A stretch of DNA of 64,000 nucleotides from Cellulomonas sp. Root485 (lineage in GTDB: Bacteria; Actinomycetota; Actinomycetes; Actinomycetales; Cellulomonadaceae), in contig NZ_LMFC01000002.1 of NCBI RefSeq assembly GCF_001426705.1, positions 414,559 to 478,558 on the forward strand, read 5' to 3'. This document shows positions 52,684-62,352 of the stretch, one piece after another. Numbering within the stretch: position 1 is the stretch's first letter; each line of letters starts with the position of its first letter. The notes beneath the pieces were generated by a model, which was given only the letters and a program-made list of their open reading frames with translations, was not told the origin of the DNA and ran no database searches. A program made the translations under genes and the position numbers.

Positions 52684-55413
52684 ATGTCTGCAGGGCGCAA
52701 GCTCGTGATCGTGGAGTCGCCTGCCAAGGCGCGCACGATCGCCGGGTACCTCGGCGAGGGGTACGACGTCGAGGCGAGCGTCGGGCACATCCGTGACCTC
52801 CCGCAGCCGTCGGAGCTGCCCGCGGACATGAAGAAGGGCCCGTTCGGCAAGTTCGCCGTGGACGTCGACAACGGCTTCGCTCCGTACTACGTGGTCGACG
52901 CGGACAAGAAGAAGAAGGTCAGCGAGCTCAAGAAGCTCCTCAAGGACTCCGACGAGCTCTTCCTGGCCACCGATGAGGACCGCGAGGGCGAGGCCATCGC
53001 CTGGCACCTGCTCCAGGAGCTCAAGCCCAAGGTCCCCGTCAAGCGCATGGTGTTCCACGAGATCACCCCGGAGGCCATCCAGCGCGCCCTGGCCAACACC
53101 CGTGAGCTGGACGACCGGCTGGTCGACGCCCAGGAGACGCGGCGCATCCTCGACCGGCTCTACGGGTACGAGGTCAGCCCGGTGCTGTGGCGCAAGGTCC
53201 GCCAGGGCCTGTCCGCGGGCCGCGTGCAGTCCGTCGCGACGCGGCTGGTGGTCGAGCGTGAGCGCGAGCGCATGGCGTTCGTCGCCGCCGACTACTGGGA
53301 CGTGACCGGGACGTTCGCGGTTCTCGACGACGCCGAGCCGTCCTTCTCTGCCCGCCTGACGTCGGTCGACGGCCGCCGGGTCGCCAGCGGCCGCGACTTC
53401 CTCGACACCGGGCAGCTGCGCGCCGCCGACGTCGCCCACCTCGACGAGGCGCGGGCCACCGCCCTGGTCGCCGGGCTGGCCGACTCCGCGTTCTCCGTCG
53501 CGTCGCTCGAGACCAAGCCGTACACGCGCCGCCCTGCGGCACCGTTCACCACCTCGACCCTCCAGCAGGAGGCGTCGCGCAAGCTCCGGATGGCGTCCCG
53601 GCAGACCATGCGCACGGCGCAGGGGCTGTACGAGAACGGCTACATCACCTACATGCGTACGGACTCCTCGTCGCTGAGCTCGCAGGCGATCGACGCCGCG
53701 CGCCGGCAGGCCTCGGAGCTGTACGGCGCCGAGTACATCCCCGACGCGCCCCGGGTGTACGCCAGCAAGGCGAAGGGCGCCCAGGAGGCCCACGAGGCCA
53801 TCCGCCCCGCCGGTGACCACTTCCGGACCCCCGCGCAGGTGGCCAAGGAGCTGTCGGGTGACCAGTTCCGGCTCTACGAGCTGATCTGGAAGCGCACGGT
53901 CGCCTCCCAGATGGCCGACGCCCGCGGGCAGACCGCCTCCGTCCGCCTCGGTGCCACGGCTGCCGACGGCACCGACGTCCTGTTCTCCGCCTCCGGCACG
54001 GTCATCACGTTCCGCGGGTTCCTCGCCGCGTACGAGGAGGGTCGCGACGTGTCGCGCTACGCCGAGGAGAGCGAGGACGCCGCGGCCCCGGCCGAGAAGG
54101 ACGACGCGCGACTGCCCAAGATGGCCGAGGGCGACGAGATGTCCGCGTCCGACCTCACCGCCGACGGCCACCGCACCTCCCCGCCGCCCCGCTACACCGA
54201 GGCCTCGCTGGTCAAGGCGCTGGAGGAGCGCGGGATCGGCCGGCCGTCGACGTACGCCGCCACGATCTCCGTGATCCAGGACCGCGGGTACGTGACCGGC
54301 CGCGGGCAGGCGCTGGTGCCGTCGTGGCTCGCGTTCGCCGTGACGCGGCTGCTCGAGGAGAACTTCGACTGGCTGGTCGACTACGACTTCACCGCCGAGA
54401 TGGAGGAGGACCTCGACGCGATCGCGGCGGGGGACAAGGACCGGGTGGCGTGGCTGTCCCGGTTCTACTTCGGCGACGGCACGGGCAACGAGGAGGGCGA
54501 GGGTCTGCGTGACCTCGTCGCGAACCTCGGTGACATCGACGCCCGCGAGGTCAACTCGATCCCGATCGGCGAGGGCATCGTCCTGCGCGTCGGCCGGTAC
54601 GGCCCGTACCTGGAGGACTCGAACGCCGAGCCCGCCGAGGACGGCACCACGCGCCGCACGTCCGTGCCCGAGGAGCTGGCCCCCGACGAGCTCACCGTCG
54701 CCAAGGCCCGCGAGCTGCTGGAGACGCAGCCCGAGGGCGACCAGGTGCTCGGCACCGACCCCGTGGCCGGCACCCCGATCGTCGCGCGCAACGGCCGCTA
54801 CGGCCCGTACGTCACGGAGATCCTGCCGGACCCGGAGATCGACACGTCCCTGTCGGCCGCCGCCCAGAAGCGCGCGCTGGCCGCCGCCCCGAAGCCGCGG
54901 ACTGCGTCGCTGTTCAAGTCGATGTCGCTCCAGTCGGTCACCCTCGACGACGCCCTCCTGCTGCTGTCGCTGCCGCGCGTGGTCGGCGTCGACCCCGAGT
55001 CCGGCACCGAGATCACCGCGCAGAACGGCCGCTACGGCCCGTACCTGAAGAAGGGCACGGACTCGCGCACGCTCGCGTCGGAGGAGGCGCTCTTCACGAC
55101 GACCCTCGACGAGGCCCTGGCCATCTACGCCCAGCCCAAGCGTGGGCGAGGCGCCACGTCCGCACCCCCGCTGCGCGAGCTGGGCGACGACCCGACGTCG
55201 GAGAAGCCGATCACGGTGAAGGAGGGCCGCTTCGGCGCCTACGTCACCGACGGCGTCACCAACCGGACCCTGCCGCGCGACCTCACGCCCGAGTCGATCA
55301 CGCGCGAGCAGGCGATCGAGCTGCTCGCGGAGAAGCGCGCATCGGCCCCCGCGAAGAAGAAGGCCCCCGCCCGACGCGCGCCGGCGAAGGCCAAGGCTGC
55401 CGCCAAGAAGTAG
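52684..55413 (+). CDS. topA: DNA topoisomerase I
   Basis: 909 residues, type IA topoisomerase that relaxes negative supercoils. The TOPRIM domain opens with LVIVESPAKA (about residue 6) and carries DEDREGEAIAWH (about 97). The active-site Tyr is 323 in GYITYMRTDS. The C-terminus has several repeats of the actinobacterial type (NGRYGPYV... and KEGRFGAYVTDG) instead of zinc fingers, ending in a Lys/Ala-rich tail as in mycobacterial and streptomycete enzymes. The ATG at 52684 follows AGAAGGG. Confidence 0.98.
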   Translation: MSAGRKLVIVESPAKARTIAGYLGEGYDVEASVGHIRDLPQPSELPADMKKGPFGKFAVDVDNGFAPYYVVDADKKKKVSELKKLLKDSDELFLATDEDREGEAIAWHLLQELKPKVPVKRMVFHEITPEAIQRALANTRELDDRLVDAQETRRILDRLYGYEVSPVLWRKVRQGLSAGRVQSVATRLVVERERERMAFVAADYWDVTGTFAVLDDAEPSFSARLTSVDGRRVASGRDFLDTGQLRAADVAHLDEARATALVAGLADSAFSVASLETKPYTRRPAAPFTTSTLQQEASRKLRMASRQTMRTAQGLYENGYITYMRTDSSSLSSQAIDAARRQASELYGAEYIPDAPRVYASKAKGAQEAHEAIRPAGDHFRTPAQVAKELSGDQFRLYELIWKRTVASQMADARGQTASVRLGATAADGTDVLFSASGTVITFRGFLAAYEEGRDVSRYAEESEDAAAPAEKDDARLPKMAEGDEMSASDLTADGHRTSPPPRYTEASLVKALEERGIGRPSTYAATISVIQDRGYVTGRGQALVPSWLAFAVTRLLEENFDWLVDYDFTAEMEEDLDAIAAGDKDRVAWLSRFYFGDGTGNEEGEGLRDLVANLGDIDAREVNSIPIGEGIVLRVGRYGPYLEDSNAEPAEDGTTRRTSVPEELAPDELTVAKARELLETQPEGDQVLGTDPVAGTPIVARNGRYGPYVTEILPDPEIDTSLSAAAQKRALAAAPKPRTASLFKSMSLQSVTLDDALLLLSLPRVVGVDPESGTEITAQNGRYGPYLKKGTDSRTLASEEALFTTTLDEALAIYAQPKRGRGATSAPPLRELGDDPTSEKPITVKEGRFGAYVTDGVTNRTLPRDLTPESITREQAIELLAEKRASAPAKKKAPARRAPAKAKAAAKK

Positions 55414-55435
55414 GGGCGGTACCCCCTGCACGGCG

Positions 55436-55900
55436 TCAGACGTCGCGGCCGAACAGCCGCTCCGCGTCGACGTCGGGGTCGGTCAGACCGTCCAACGCCG
55501 TGACGACCGCGCGCTCCTCCCAGCGGAAGTGCGACTCGAGGATCGCGGCCAGCCCGTCGATCTCGCTGCGTGCCCGCGCGAGGTCGGTGCTGCTGGTCAG
55601 CACCTCATCGATGCTCTGCAGGATCCCCGCGACCACGTGGTGGTCCCGGGTGAGCCCGTCGAGCGTGTCCCGCAGCTCCGGGTACTGCTCCGCCAGCGCC
55701 GGGAACGCCGTCCGGTCCTCGCTCGTGTGATGCCGACCGACCGCGCCGCAGAACGCGAGGCAGTGCGTCCGCAGGTCGGGGGTCAGCGCGGACGTCTCGT
55801 CGAGGCCGTCGAGCAGCCGGTCCAGCTCGTCCCGCAACCGGTCGTGCACCTCCACCAGCTCCTGCCCCCAGGCGGCAAGACGGTCGGGGACGGAAGGCAC
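55436..55900 (-). CDS. Hemerythrin-like domain protein
   Basis: 154 residues, a four-helix bundle with a metal-ligand pattern like hemerythrin HHE domains: EVHDRLRDELDRL, GRHHTSEDRTAFPAL, DHHVVAGILQ and ESHFRWEERAVV. It probably binds a di-iron or other metal centre and may sense or store oxygen or nitric oxide. It converges on topA with a 22-bp gap and diverges from an oxidoreductase gene. Role not known. Confidence 0.85.
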   Translation of the reverse strand: MPSVPDRLAAWGQELVEVHDRLRDELDRLLDGLDETSALTPDLRTHCLAFCGAVGRHHTSEDRTAFPALAEQYPELRDTLDGLTRDHHVVAGILQSIDEVLTSSTDLARARSEIDGLAAILESHFRWEERAVVTALDGLTDPDVDAERLFGRDV

Positions 55901-55964
55901 CCCGACATCTCACTACGCCCGGCCGGGATCGGCCAGCCCCACCGCGCGCGCTAGGTTGTCGCTC

Positions 55965-56972
55965 ATGGCTGATCGCGCTGAAGACCCTCGCTCCGCACCG
56001 CCGATCCGCTGGGGCATCCTCGGCGCCGGCAACATCGCCGCGACGTTCGCGGCGGCCGTGAACGCGCACACCCGCGCGCAGCTGGTCGCCGTCGGCTCGC
56101 GCAACCGCGACCGCGCGCAGCGGTTCGCCACGGCGCACCACATCCCGACCACGCACGTGGGCTACCGCGAGCTGGTCGAGGACCCGCAGGTGGACGCCGT
56201 CTACATCGCGACGCCGCACTCCGAGCACAAGGAGCAGGCGCTGCTGGCCATCCGCGCCGGCAAGCACGTGCTCGTCGAGAAGGCGTTCACGCGCAACGCG
56301 GGCGAGGCCGAGGAGGTCTTCGCCGCCGCGCGCACCGCCGGGGTGTTCGTCATGGAGGCGATGTGGACGCGGTTCCTGCCGCACGTCTACGCGCTGCACC
56401 AGGTGATCGACGCCGGGGAGATCGGGGAGATCATCAACCTCTCCGCCGACCACGGCCAGGCGTTCACGTACGACCCGAAGAGCCGGCTGTTCGACCCGGC
56501 GCTGGCCGGCGGCGCCCTGCTGGACCTGGGCGTGTACCCCGTCTCGTTCGCCCACGACTTCCTCGGCGTCCCCGATGCCGTGCAGGCGGTCGGGCAGCTG
56601 ACCACGACGGGCGTCGACGGTCAGATCTCGATGGTCCTGTCCTACGGGGACCGGGCGCAGGCCACCCTGTCGACGACGATGTGGGCCAAGACCCCGACGA
56701 TGGCGCTCATCTCGGGCACCGAGGGCAACATCGTGGTCAAGGGCAGCTTCTACGCACCGACCTCGTTCCACGTGCAGCGGCTTGACGGCCGGGTCTGGGA
56801 GTTCAACCAGCCGGGTACCAAGGGCCTGCAGTACGAGGCCGCGGAGGTCGCCCGCCGGGTGGCGGAGGGCGCCACGCAGAGCCCGCGGATGACGTGGGAC
56901 AACACCCTCGAGGTGCTGCGCACGATGGACACCATCCGGTCGCTGGTCGGCGTCACGTACCCCGGGGAGTGA
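55965..56972 (+). CDS. Gfo/Idh/MocA-family NAD(P)-dependent oxidoreductase
   Basis: 335 residues. The N-terminal Rossmann motif WGILGAGNIAATFAAAV is followed by VDAVYIATPHSEHKEQALLAIRAGKHVLVEKAFT, where the usual EKP is EKA. The C-terminal domain contains MEAMWTRFLPH and GGALLDLGVYPV, as in the dihydrodiol dehydrogenase-like group. The ATG at 55965 is preferred; a TTG at 55956 is possible. It probably reduces or oxidises a sugar or cyclic polyol; the substrate is unknown. Confidence 0.9.
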   Translation: MADRAEDPRSAPPIRWGILGAGNIAATFAAAVNAHTRAQLVAVGSRNRDRAQRFATAHHIPTTHVGYRELVEDPQVDAVYIATPHSEHKEQALLAIRAGKHVLVEKAFTRNAGEAEEVFAAARTAGVFVMEAMWTRFLPHVYALHQVIDAGEIGEIINLSADHGQAFTYDPKSRLFDPALAGGALLDLGVYPVSFAHDFLGVPDAVQAVGQLTTTGVDGQISMVLSYGDRAQATLSTTMWAKTPTMALISGTEGNIVVKGSFYAPTSFHVQRLDGRVWEFNQPGTKGLQYEAAEVARRVAEGATQSPRMTWDNTLEVLRTMDTIRSLVGVTYPGE

Positions 56973-57001
56973 CGTCGGACCCGACGGTTACCCTTGCGCA
57001 C

Positions 57002-57628
57002 GTGACGACGCTCCCTGGCCTGTTCCTCTCGTTCGAGGGTGGTGACGGCGCCGGCAAGTCGACGCAGGCGCGTCTGCTGGGCGAGTGGCTGACCGGGCTC
57101 GGCCGGGAGGTCGTGCTGACGCGCGAGCCCGGCGGGACCGAGCTCGGGGTACTCCTGCGCGACGCGGTCCTGCACGGCGACCACGTCGACGCCCGCACCG
57201 AGGCGCTGCTCTACGCCACCGACCGCGCGCACCACGTGGCCTCGCTGGTCCGCCCGGCGCTGGCCCGCGGCGCGGTGGTGGTGACCGACCGGTACCTCGA
57301 CTCGTCGGTGGCCTACCAGGGCAGCGGCCGGGACCTGGGGGCCGACGAGGTCGAGCGCCTCTCGCTGTGGGCGGTCGACGGACTGCTCCCGGCGCTGACC
57401 GTGCTGCTCGACCTCGACCCGGTCGCGGGCAAGGCGCGCCTGACGGGGGACCCGGACCGGCTGGAGCGGGCCGGCGACGAGTTCCACCGCCGCACCCGCG
57501 AGGCGTTCCTCGGCCGCGCCGAGGCCGAGCCGGGTCGCTGGCTCGTGCTCGACGCGACGCGGCCCGTCGACGAGCTCGCGGCGCAGATCCGGTCCCGGGT
57601 CGCGGCCCTGCTCGGGGTGGCGGCGTGA
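57002..57628 (+). CDS. tmk: Thymidylate kinase
   Basis: 208 residues. It phosphorylates dTMP to dTDP for DNA synthesis. The P-loop is FEGGDGAGKST (11-21), the substrate-binding TREPGGTELG follows, and the DRYLDSSVAYQG motif is at about 100. The lid region is short. The GTG at 57002 gives the standard start; the frame upstream belongs to other genes. Its stop overlaps the next gene's GTG start (GTGA), linking it to holB, a pairing common across bacteria. Confidence 0.96.
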   Translation: MTTLPGLFLSFEGGDGAGKSTQARLLGEWLTGLGREVVLTREPGGTELGVLLRDAVLHGDHVDARTEALLYATDRAHHVASLVRPALARGAVVVTDRYLDSSVAYQGSGRDLGADEVERLSLWAVDGLLPALTVLLDLDPVAGKARLTGDPDRLERAGDEFHRRTREAFLGRAEAEPGRWLVLDATRPVDELAAQIRSRVAALLGVAA

Positions 57629-58764
57629 CCAGCGTCTGGGACGACGTCGTCGGCCAGGAGCCTGCGGTCGAGGTGCTGCGGCACGCGATCGAGGACCCGG
57701 CGGCGATGACCCACGCGTGGCTGCTCACCGGCCCGCCCGGCTCGGGCCGGTCCAACGCCGCCCGCGCGTTCGCCGCGGCGCTGCAGTGCGCGACCGGCGG
57801 CTGCGGGACGTGCCACGACTGCACCACCACCCTGCGCGGCCTGCACCCGGACGTCACGGTCGTCGCCACCGAGGGTGTCTTCATCCGCGCCGAGACGGCC
57901 CGCCCGCTGGTGGAGCTCGCGCAGCGGGCGCCGTCGCAGGGGCGGTTCCGGGTCATCATCATCGAGGACGCCGACCGGCTGAACGACACCAGCGGCAACT
58001 CGCTCCTCAAGGCCATCGAGGAGCCGGCCGGTCGCACGGTCTGGGTGCTCTGCGCGCCGAGCCCGCAGGACGTCCTGGTCACCATCCGCTCTCGCAGCCG
58101 CTCCGTGGCGCTGCGCGTGCCGCCGGTCGACGCGGTCGCCGCGCTGCTGGTGTCGCGGGACGGCATCGACCCGACGGTGGCGGCCGTCGCGGCGCGCGCG
58201 GCGCAGAGCCACGTCGGGATCGCCCGTCGGCTCGCCCGGGACCCCGAGGCTCGCGCGCGACGGTCCGCGGTGCTGGGCATCGCGGCGAAGATCCGCGGGG
58301 TGGGCGACGCCGTGCTGGCCGCCGGGGAGCTCGTCGAGACCGCGCAGGCCGATGCCAAGGCCGCGACCGAGCAGCGGGACGCCGAGGAGAAGGCGGAGCT
58401 GCTCCGGTCCATGGGCGCCGAGGGGGCAGCGACCCTGCCGCCGACCCTGCGCACCCAGGTCCGGCAGCTCGAGGAGGACCAGAAGCGCCGGGCAACGCGG
58501 GCGCAGCGCGACGTCCTCGACCGCGCGATGGTCGACCTCCTGTCGCTCTACCGCGACGTGCTCGTCGTACAGCTGGGCGCCGGCGTCGAGCTGGTCAACG
58601 TCGAGCACGAGGAGTCGGTGCGGACCCTCGCCGGGTCGAGCACCGCCGAGCAGACCCTGCGCCGGATGGACGCGGTGGGCCAGGCCCGCACGCGGCTGGC
58701 GGGGAACGTCGCCCCGCTGCTGGCCGTCGAGGCGATGGCGGTGGCCTTGCGCCCGCAGGGCTGA
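57625..58764 (+). CDS. holB: DNA polymerase III subunit delta-prime
   Basis: 379 residues, an AAA+ clamp-loader subunit. The start is VTSVWDDVVGQEPAVEVL. The P-loop is GPPGSGRSN, with Arg in place of the Lys, so it should not hydrolyse ATP, as expected for delta-prime. A zinc site is seen in CATGGCGTCHDC. IIIEDADRLNDTSGNSLLKAIEEP (sensor/Walker B region) and SRSR follow. The C-terminal helical domain has an insertion rich in charged residues (about 240-290). Translationally coupled to tmk. Confidence 0.93.
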   Translation: MTSVWDDVVGQEPAVEVLRHAIEDPAAMTHAWLLTGPPGSGRSNAARAFAAALQCATGGCGTCHDCTTTLRGLHPDVTVVATEGVFIRAETARPLVELAQRAPSQGRFRVIIIEDADRLNDTSGNSLLKAIEEPAGRTVWVLCAPSPQDVLVTIRSRSRSVALRVPPVDAVAALLVSRDGIDPTVAAVAARAAQSHVGIARRLARDPEARARRSAVLGIAAKIRGVGDAVLAAGELVETAQADAKAATEQRDAEEKAELLRSMGAEGAATLPPTLRTQVRQLEEDQKRRATRAQRDVLDRAMVDLLSLYRDVLVVQLGAGVELVNVEHEESVRTLAGSSTAEQTLRRMDAVGQARTRLAGNVAPLLAVEAMAVALRPQG

Positions 58765-58851
58765 CCGACCGCCTGTGCAGATCGGGTGACGGTCCCGCGC
58801 ATCCGGCGGACGACGCTCCGGACGCTCAGCATCGACGGCTACCGTGTGCGC

Positions 58852-60420
58852 ATGCCGCTCTCCGCACGCCTCGTCGCGCCCACGAGCGTCGGACGCCACC
58901 CGCGGCACCGCGCCGCCGTCGCCGTGGTCGCTGCCGCGCTCGCTGTGGTCGTGCTGCTCGCGGGGTGCGTGTCTCCCAAGAACCAGGCGTCGGGCCAGAT
59001 CGTCGAGTCGCCGACCGCGGAGGCGACGGGAGAGCTCGCGCGGTACTACGGGCAGCAGCTGGAGTGGACCGCGTGCGAGCAGGGTGAGTGCGCGACCGCG
59101 CAGGTGCCGCTGGACTACGCGGACCCCGCCGGACCGTCGATCGGCATCGCGCTCGCGCGCGCCAGGGCCACCGGCGGCGAACCGGTCGCCTCCCTGCTGC
59201 TGAACCGGGGCGGCCCCGGAGCGTCCGGTGTCGACTTCGTCAGCCAGGTCGCGGGGATGGTCAGCGCCGACATCACCCGGCAGTTCGACCTCGTCGGGTT
59301 CGACCCGCGCGGCGTGCAGCGCTCCAGCCCCGTCACGTGCGTCGACGCTGCCGGGCTGGACGAGATCATCGCCTACGACGCCGACTACTCGACCGACGCG
59401 GGCATCCAGGACGTCATCGACATGTACGGCGAGCTCGGTGCCGCGTGCGAGCAGAACACGGGCGCGGCGCTCGGCCACGTCGACACCGTGTCCGCGGCCC
59501 GCGACCTCGACATCCTGCGCGCGGCGCTCGGCGACGCGACGCTCACCTACCTGGGCTTCTCCTACGGCACCCTCCTCGGCGCCACCTACGCCGCGCTGTT
59601 CCCGGAGAAGGTCGGCCGGCTGGTCCTCGACGGCGCGAAGCCGCCCACGCTGACCTACCTCGAGGTGTCCGAGGGGCAGGCGGTCGGCTTCGAGAACGCG
59701 CTGCGCGCCTACATCACCGACTGCCAGGCCGGCCCCCGCTGCCCGCTGGACGGGTCGCTGGAGGACGGGCTCGCGCAGATCAGCGAGCTCTTCGAGCGCG
59801 CGAACGCCAACCCGCTCCCGACGGGTACCGACCGCGCCCTGACCCGGTCGCTCGCGTTCTCCGGGATCGCGCTCCCGCTCTACGCGCAGTCGTACTGGCC
59901 GCTGCTGACGCAGGCCCTGACCGCCGCCCTCGACAACAACGACGGCTCGATGCTGCTGCAGCTGGCCGACCAGTACTACGACCGGCAGCCGGACGGCACG
60001 TTCAGCACCAACTCGACCGTCGCGTTCAACGCGATCAACTGCCTCGACAACCCCGGCTCCGCCGACTTCGCGACGATGCGCGCCGAGGCTGCCCAGATCG
60101 AGGAGGCCGCTCCGACGGTCGGCTACTTCTTCGGCTTCGGCGGCACCGTGTGCGCCCAGTGGCCCGTCCCCGCGGTCGGCACCCTCGACTCCTACACCGC
60201 CGAGGGCGCCGCACCGATCCTCGTCGTCGGCACCACGGGCGACCCCGCGACACCCTACGAGTGGGCCGTGAAGCTGGCGGACCTCCTGTCGTCCGCCACC
60301 CTCCTGACCTACGAGGGCGAGGGCCACACCGCGTACGGCTCCTCGAACGACTGCATCGCCGACACCGTCGACGCCTACCTGCTCACGGGGGCCGTCCCCG
60401 CCGACGGGACCCGCTGCTGA
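58852..60420 (+). CDS. Secreted alpha/beta-hydrolase lipoprotein, tripeptidyl aminopeptidase type
   Basis: 522 residues. A lipobox (VVVLLAGC, Cys39) marks it as an exported lipoprotein. The alpha/beta-hydrolase core has the oxyanion-side motif LLLNRGGPGASGVD, the nucleophile Ser237 in GFSYGTLLG, and the C-terminal TAP-like domain with ILVVGTTGDPATPYEWA and the catalytic His in GEGHTAYG. This matches Streptomyces tripeptidyl aminopeptidases (S33 family). The ATG at 58852 is used because the signal peptide begins there. Confidence 0.92.
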   Translation: MPLSARLVAPTSVGRHPRHRAAVAVVAAALAVVVLLAGCVSPKNQASGQIVESPTAEATGELARYYGQQLEWTACEQGECATAQVPLDYADPAGPSIGIALARARATGGEPVASLLLNRGGPGASGVDFVSQVAGMVSADITRQFDLVGFDPRGVQRSSPVTCVDAAGLDEIIAYDADYSTDAGIQDVIDMYGELGAACEQNTGAALGHVDTVSAARDLDILRAALGDATLTYLGFSYGTLLGATYAALFPEKVGRLVLDGAKPPTLTYLEVSEGQAVGFENALRAYITDCQAGPRCPLDGSLEDGLAQISELFERANANPLPTGTDRALTRSLAFSGIALPLYAQSYWPLLTQALTAALDNNDGSMLLQLADQYYDRQPDGTFSTNSTVAFNAINCLDNPGSADFATMRAEAAQIEEAAPTVGYFFGFGGTVCAQWPVPAVGTLDSYTAEGAAPILVVGTTGDPATPYEWAVKLADLLSSATLLTYEGEGHTAYGSSNDCIADTVDAYLLTGAVPADGTRC

Positions 60421-60463
60421 CGTTCCGGTTGCCGCGCCGTCGCCGACGGGTGACCGTGTCGGG

Positions 60464-60916
60464 ATGAGCTCCCTGGTCGTCCGTTCGCTCCTGCTCGGCT
60501 GGGCCGCAGGCGCCCGCTCGTCGCTCGGACCGGCGGGTCCGACGATCACGGGCTCGGGCGGCCTGCTGGCACGCGCCACTGCGGCGGTCGGTGTCGTCGG
60601 CGAGATCATCGCCGACAAGCTCCCCATCGCACCGAGCCGCCTGGAGCACGGCGGAGCCCTCGTCCGCGCGACGTCGGGCGCGATCGGCGCCTCGATGCTC
60701 GCCGCACGCGAGCGCGTGAACCCCGTGGCGCCCGCGCTCGCGGGCGCGATCGGCGGGCTCGCCGGCGCGTACGGGGGAGCGGCCTGGCGGTCCTGGGCCG
60801 TCGGCCACCTCCCCGACTGGCAGGCGGCGATCGCCGAGGACGTCGTGGCACTCAGCGCCGCCACTCTCGCCTGCAGCGCTCGCTTTGGAGCGCCGGGGGT
60901 CGGCCAGGTACAGTAA
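60464..60916 (+). CDS. DUF4126-type membrane protein
   Basis: 150 residues, mostly hydrophobic with three to four possible helices, Gly/Ala-rich. The segments RSLLLGWAAGARSS at the start and the basic ADKLPIAPSR loop match the DUF4126 pattern. It lies 34 bp ahead of the tRNA-Thr gene. Function unknown. Confidence 0.75.
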   Translation: MSSLVVRSLLLGWAAGARSSLGPAGPTITGSGGLLARATAAVGVVGEIIADKLPIAPSRLEHGGALVRATSGAIGASMLAARERVNPVAPALAGAIGGLAGAYGGAAWRSWAVGHLPDWQAAIAEDVVALSAATLACSARFGAPGVGQVQ

Positions 60917-60949
60917 GCGGGCTCGCCGGGGTCCACGGGTCCCGACGAC

Positions 60950-61022
60950 GCCGCCTTAGCTCAGTCGGCAGAGCGTCTCACTCGTAATGAGAAGGTCAAG
61001 AGTTCGATTCTCTTAGGCGGCT
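60950..61022 (+). tRNA. tRNA-Thr (anticodon CGU)
   Basis: 73 nt. The acceptor stem GCCGCCU pairs with AGGCGGC; D arm GCUC...GAGC; anticodon stem UCUCA/UGAGA around the loop CUCGUAA gives anticodon CGU, reading ACG; the T arm has GUUCGAUUC. The discriminator base is U and CCA is not encoded. A strong hairpin follows. Confidence 0.97.
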
Positions 61023-61029
61023 CCGACCC

Positions 61030-61069
61030 GAAGGCCCCCCACCGGCAGGAATGCTGGTGCGGGGCCTTC
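61030..61069 (+). terminator. Terminator after tRNA-Thr
   Basis: GAAGGCCCC...CACCGGCA (61030-61047) pairs with TGCTGGTG...GGGGCCTTC (61052-61069) with two mismatches and a 4-nt loop. It begins 8 bases after the tRNA. Confidence 0.85.
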
Positions 61070-61154
61070 GTCGTGGGCTGCGTGTCGACGAGGGTGCTGA
61101 ACCGGGGACGATGGACCGGGTCCGGTAGGACGCATCGGGGCTAGCCTCGTCTGT

Positions 61155-61907
61155 ATGGCTACCTATGACGTGGCCGATCGAGCCGCGATCGTCACGGGCG
61201 GCGGATCAGGCATCGGGAGGGCGACGGCCGAGCTCCTGGCGGCCAACGGGGCGCGGGTGCTCGTCGCGGACGTGTCGGACAGTGCGACGGTCGTCGCGGA
61301 GGCGATCACCGCCGGCGGCGGTGTGGCATCGGCATTCATCGGAGACGTCACCGATCCGGACGGATGCCGGGCCATGGTCGCAGCGGCCGGTGAGCTCGGG
61401 GCGGTTCGCATCGCCGTGAACAACGCGGGCATCGGCGGCGAGATCGCGCTCACCGCCGACTACGGCCTGGAGAGCTGGCGCCGGGTCATCGAGGTGAACC
61501 TCAACAGCGTCTTCTACTGCATGCAGGCCGAGCTGCCGGCGATGGTCGCGGCCGGCGGTGGGTCGATCGTCAACATGGCGTCGATCCTCGGGATGGTCGG
61601 CTTCGGCATGTCCTCCGCCTACGTCACGGCCAAGCACGGCCTGCTCGGGCTGACGAAGAACGGTGCGTTGGAGTACGCGGCGCAGGGTGTCAGGGTGAAC
61701 GCCGTCGGGCCCGGGTTCATCGTGACGCCGCTCCTGGATGCGAATCTCGACCAGCCGACACTGGAGTTCCTCGCCGGCAAGCACGCCCTCGGGCGTCTGG
61801 GCCGGCCGGAGGAGGTCGCCGCTCTCGTGGCGTTCCTGGCCAGCGATGCGGCGTCGTTCATCACCGGGAGCTACCACCTGGTGGATGGCGGCTACACCGC
61901 CTCGTAG
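61155..61907 (+). CDS. SDR-family oxidoreductase
   Basis: 250 residues. Complete classical SDR motifs: TGGGSGIGRA, NNAGIGG, the catalytic Ser in VNMASILGM, and YVTAKHG, with the C-terminal SFITGSYHLVDGGY typical of FabG-like and sugar-alcohol dehydrogenases. The ATG at 61155 fits the family N-terminus. It stands alone after the tRNA terminator. Base composition is slightly less GC-rich at wobble positions than its neighbours. Substrate unknown. Confidence 0.9.
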   Translation: MATYDVADRAAIVTGGGSGIGRATAELLAANGARVLVADVSDSATVVAEAITAGGGVASAFIGDVTDPDGCRAMVAAAGELGAVRIAVNNAGIGGEIALTADYGLESWRRVIEVNLNSVFYCMQAELPAMVAAGGGSIVNMASILGMVGFGMSSAYVTAKHGLLGLTKNGALEYAAQGVRVNAVGPGFIVTPLLDANLDQPTLEFLAGKHALGRLGRPEEVAALVAFLASDAASFITGSYHLVDGGYTAS

Positions 61908-62007
61908 TCTTCTGCCGCACGAGCGTCGAACGTCCGGCTCGTACAGGTGCGCGAGCCATGGACGTCGACACGGGGCCGCGGAATGCGGACGGCCTGGGCC
62001 GTCTGCG

Positions 62008-62256
62008 CTAGGCCTCGACCGGGACCGGGTAGATCTCGACGGCCGGGTGACCGGTCCGCTCGTGGATGCGCAGGACCGCGTCGGCGCTGGGAGCCTCCGA
62101 GACGCACCAGACCATCCCCGACTCCGGGTCTCCCCACGCACTCTGGAAGTCGACCCCCTCCTCGCCCTGGATGTCGAGGTCAGCCTGGTGCGCGGCCTTG
62201 AGCGCCTCGGGTGTGATCCCGATCATCCCGTGGTGAACGTCCATGAACTTCGGCAT
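62008..62256 (-). CDS. DUF4242 (nickel-binding-like) small protein
   Basis: 82 residues, one ferredoxin-like alpha-beta fold of the DUF4242 family. MPKFMDVHHGMIGITPEALKAAHQ in order and VWCVSEAPSADAVLRIHERTG are typical. His residues in DVHH fit the metal site of the characterised actinobacterial member. GAGGAGG upstream of the ATG supports the start. It is divergent from a PadR gene. Confidence 0.85.
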   Translation of the reverse strand: MPKFMDVHHGMIGITPEALKAAHQADLDIQGEEGVDFQSAWGDPESGMVWCVSEAPSADAVLRIHERTGHPAVEIYPVPVEA

Positions 62257-62352
62257 GGCTCCGACCTCCTCGGCGGATCACCGATGCACGATGTGCACCG
62301 GTTCGTCCTAGTTCTACTCCGAGTCGAGAGCGGTGGATAGAGGGCTTGCCCT

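Noticed and set aside
57625..58764. Arg in the P-loop of HolB as a broken gene
   Set aside because: Delta-prime subunits normally lack ATPase activity, so the change fits the family and is not decay.
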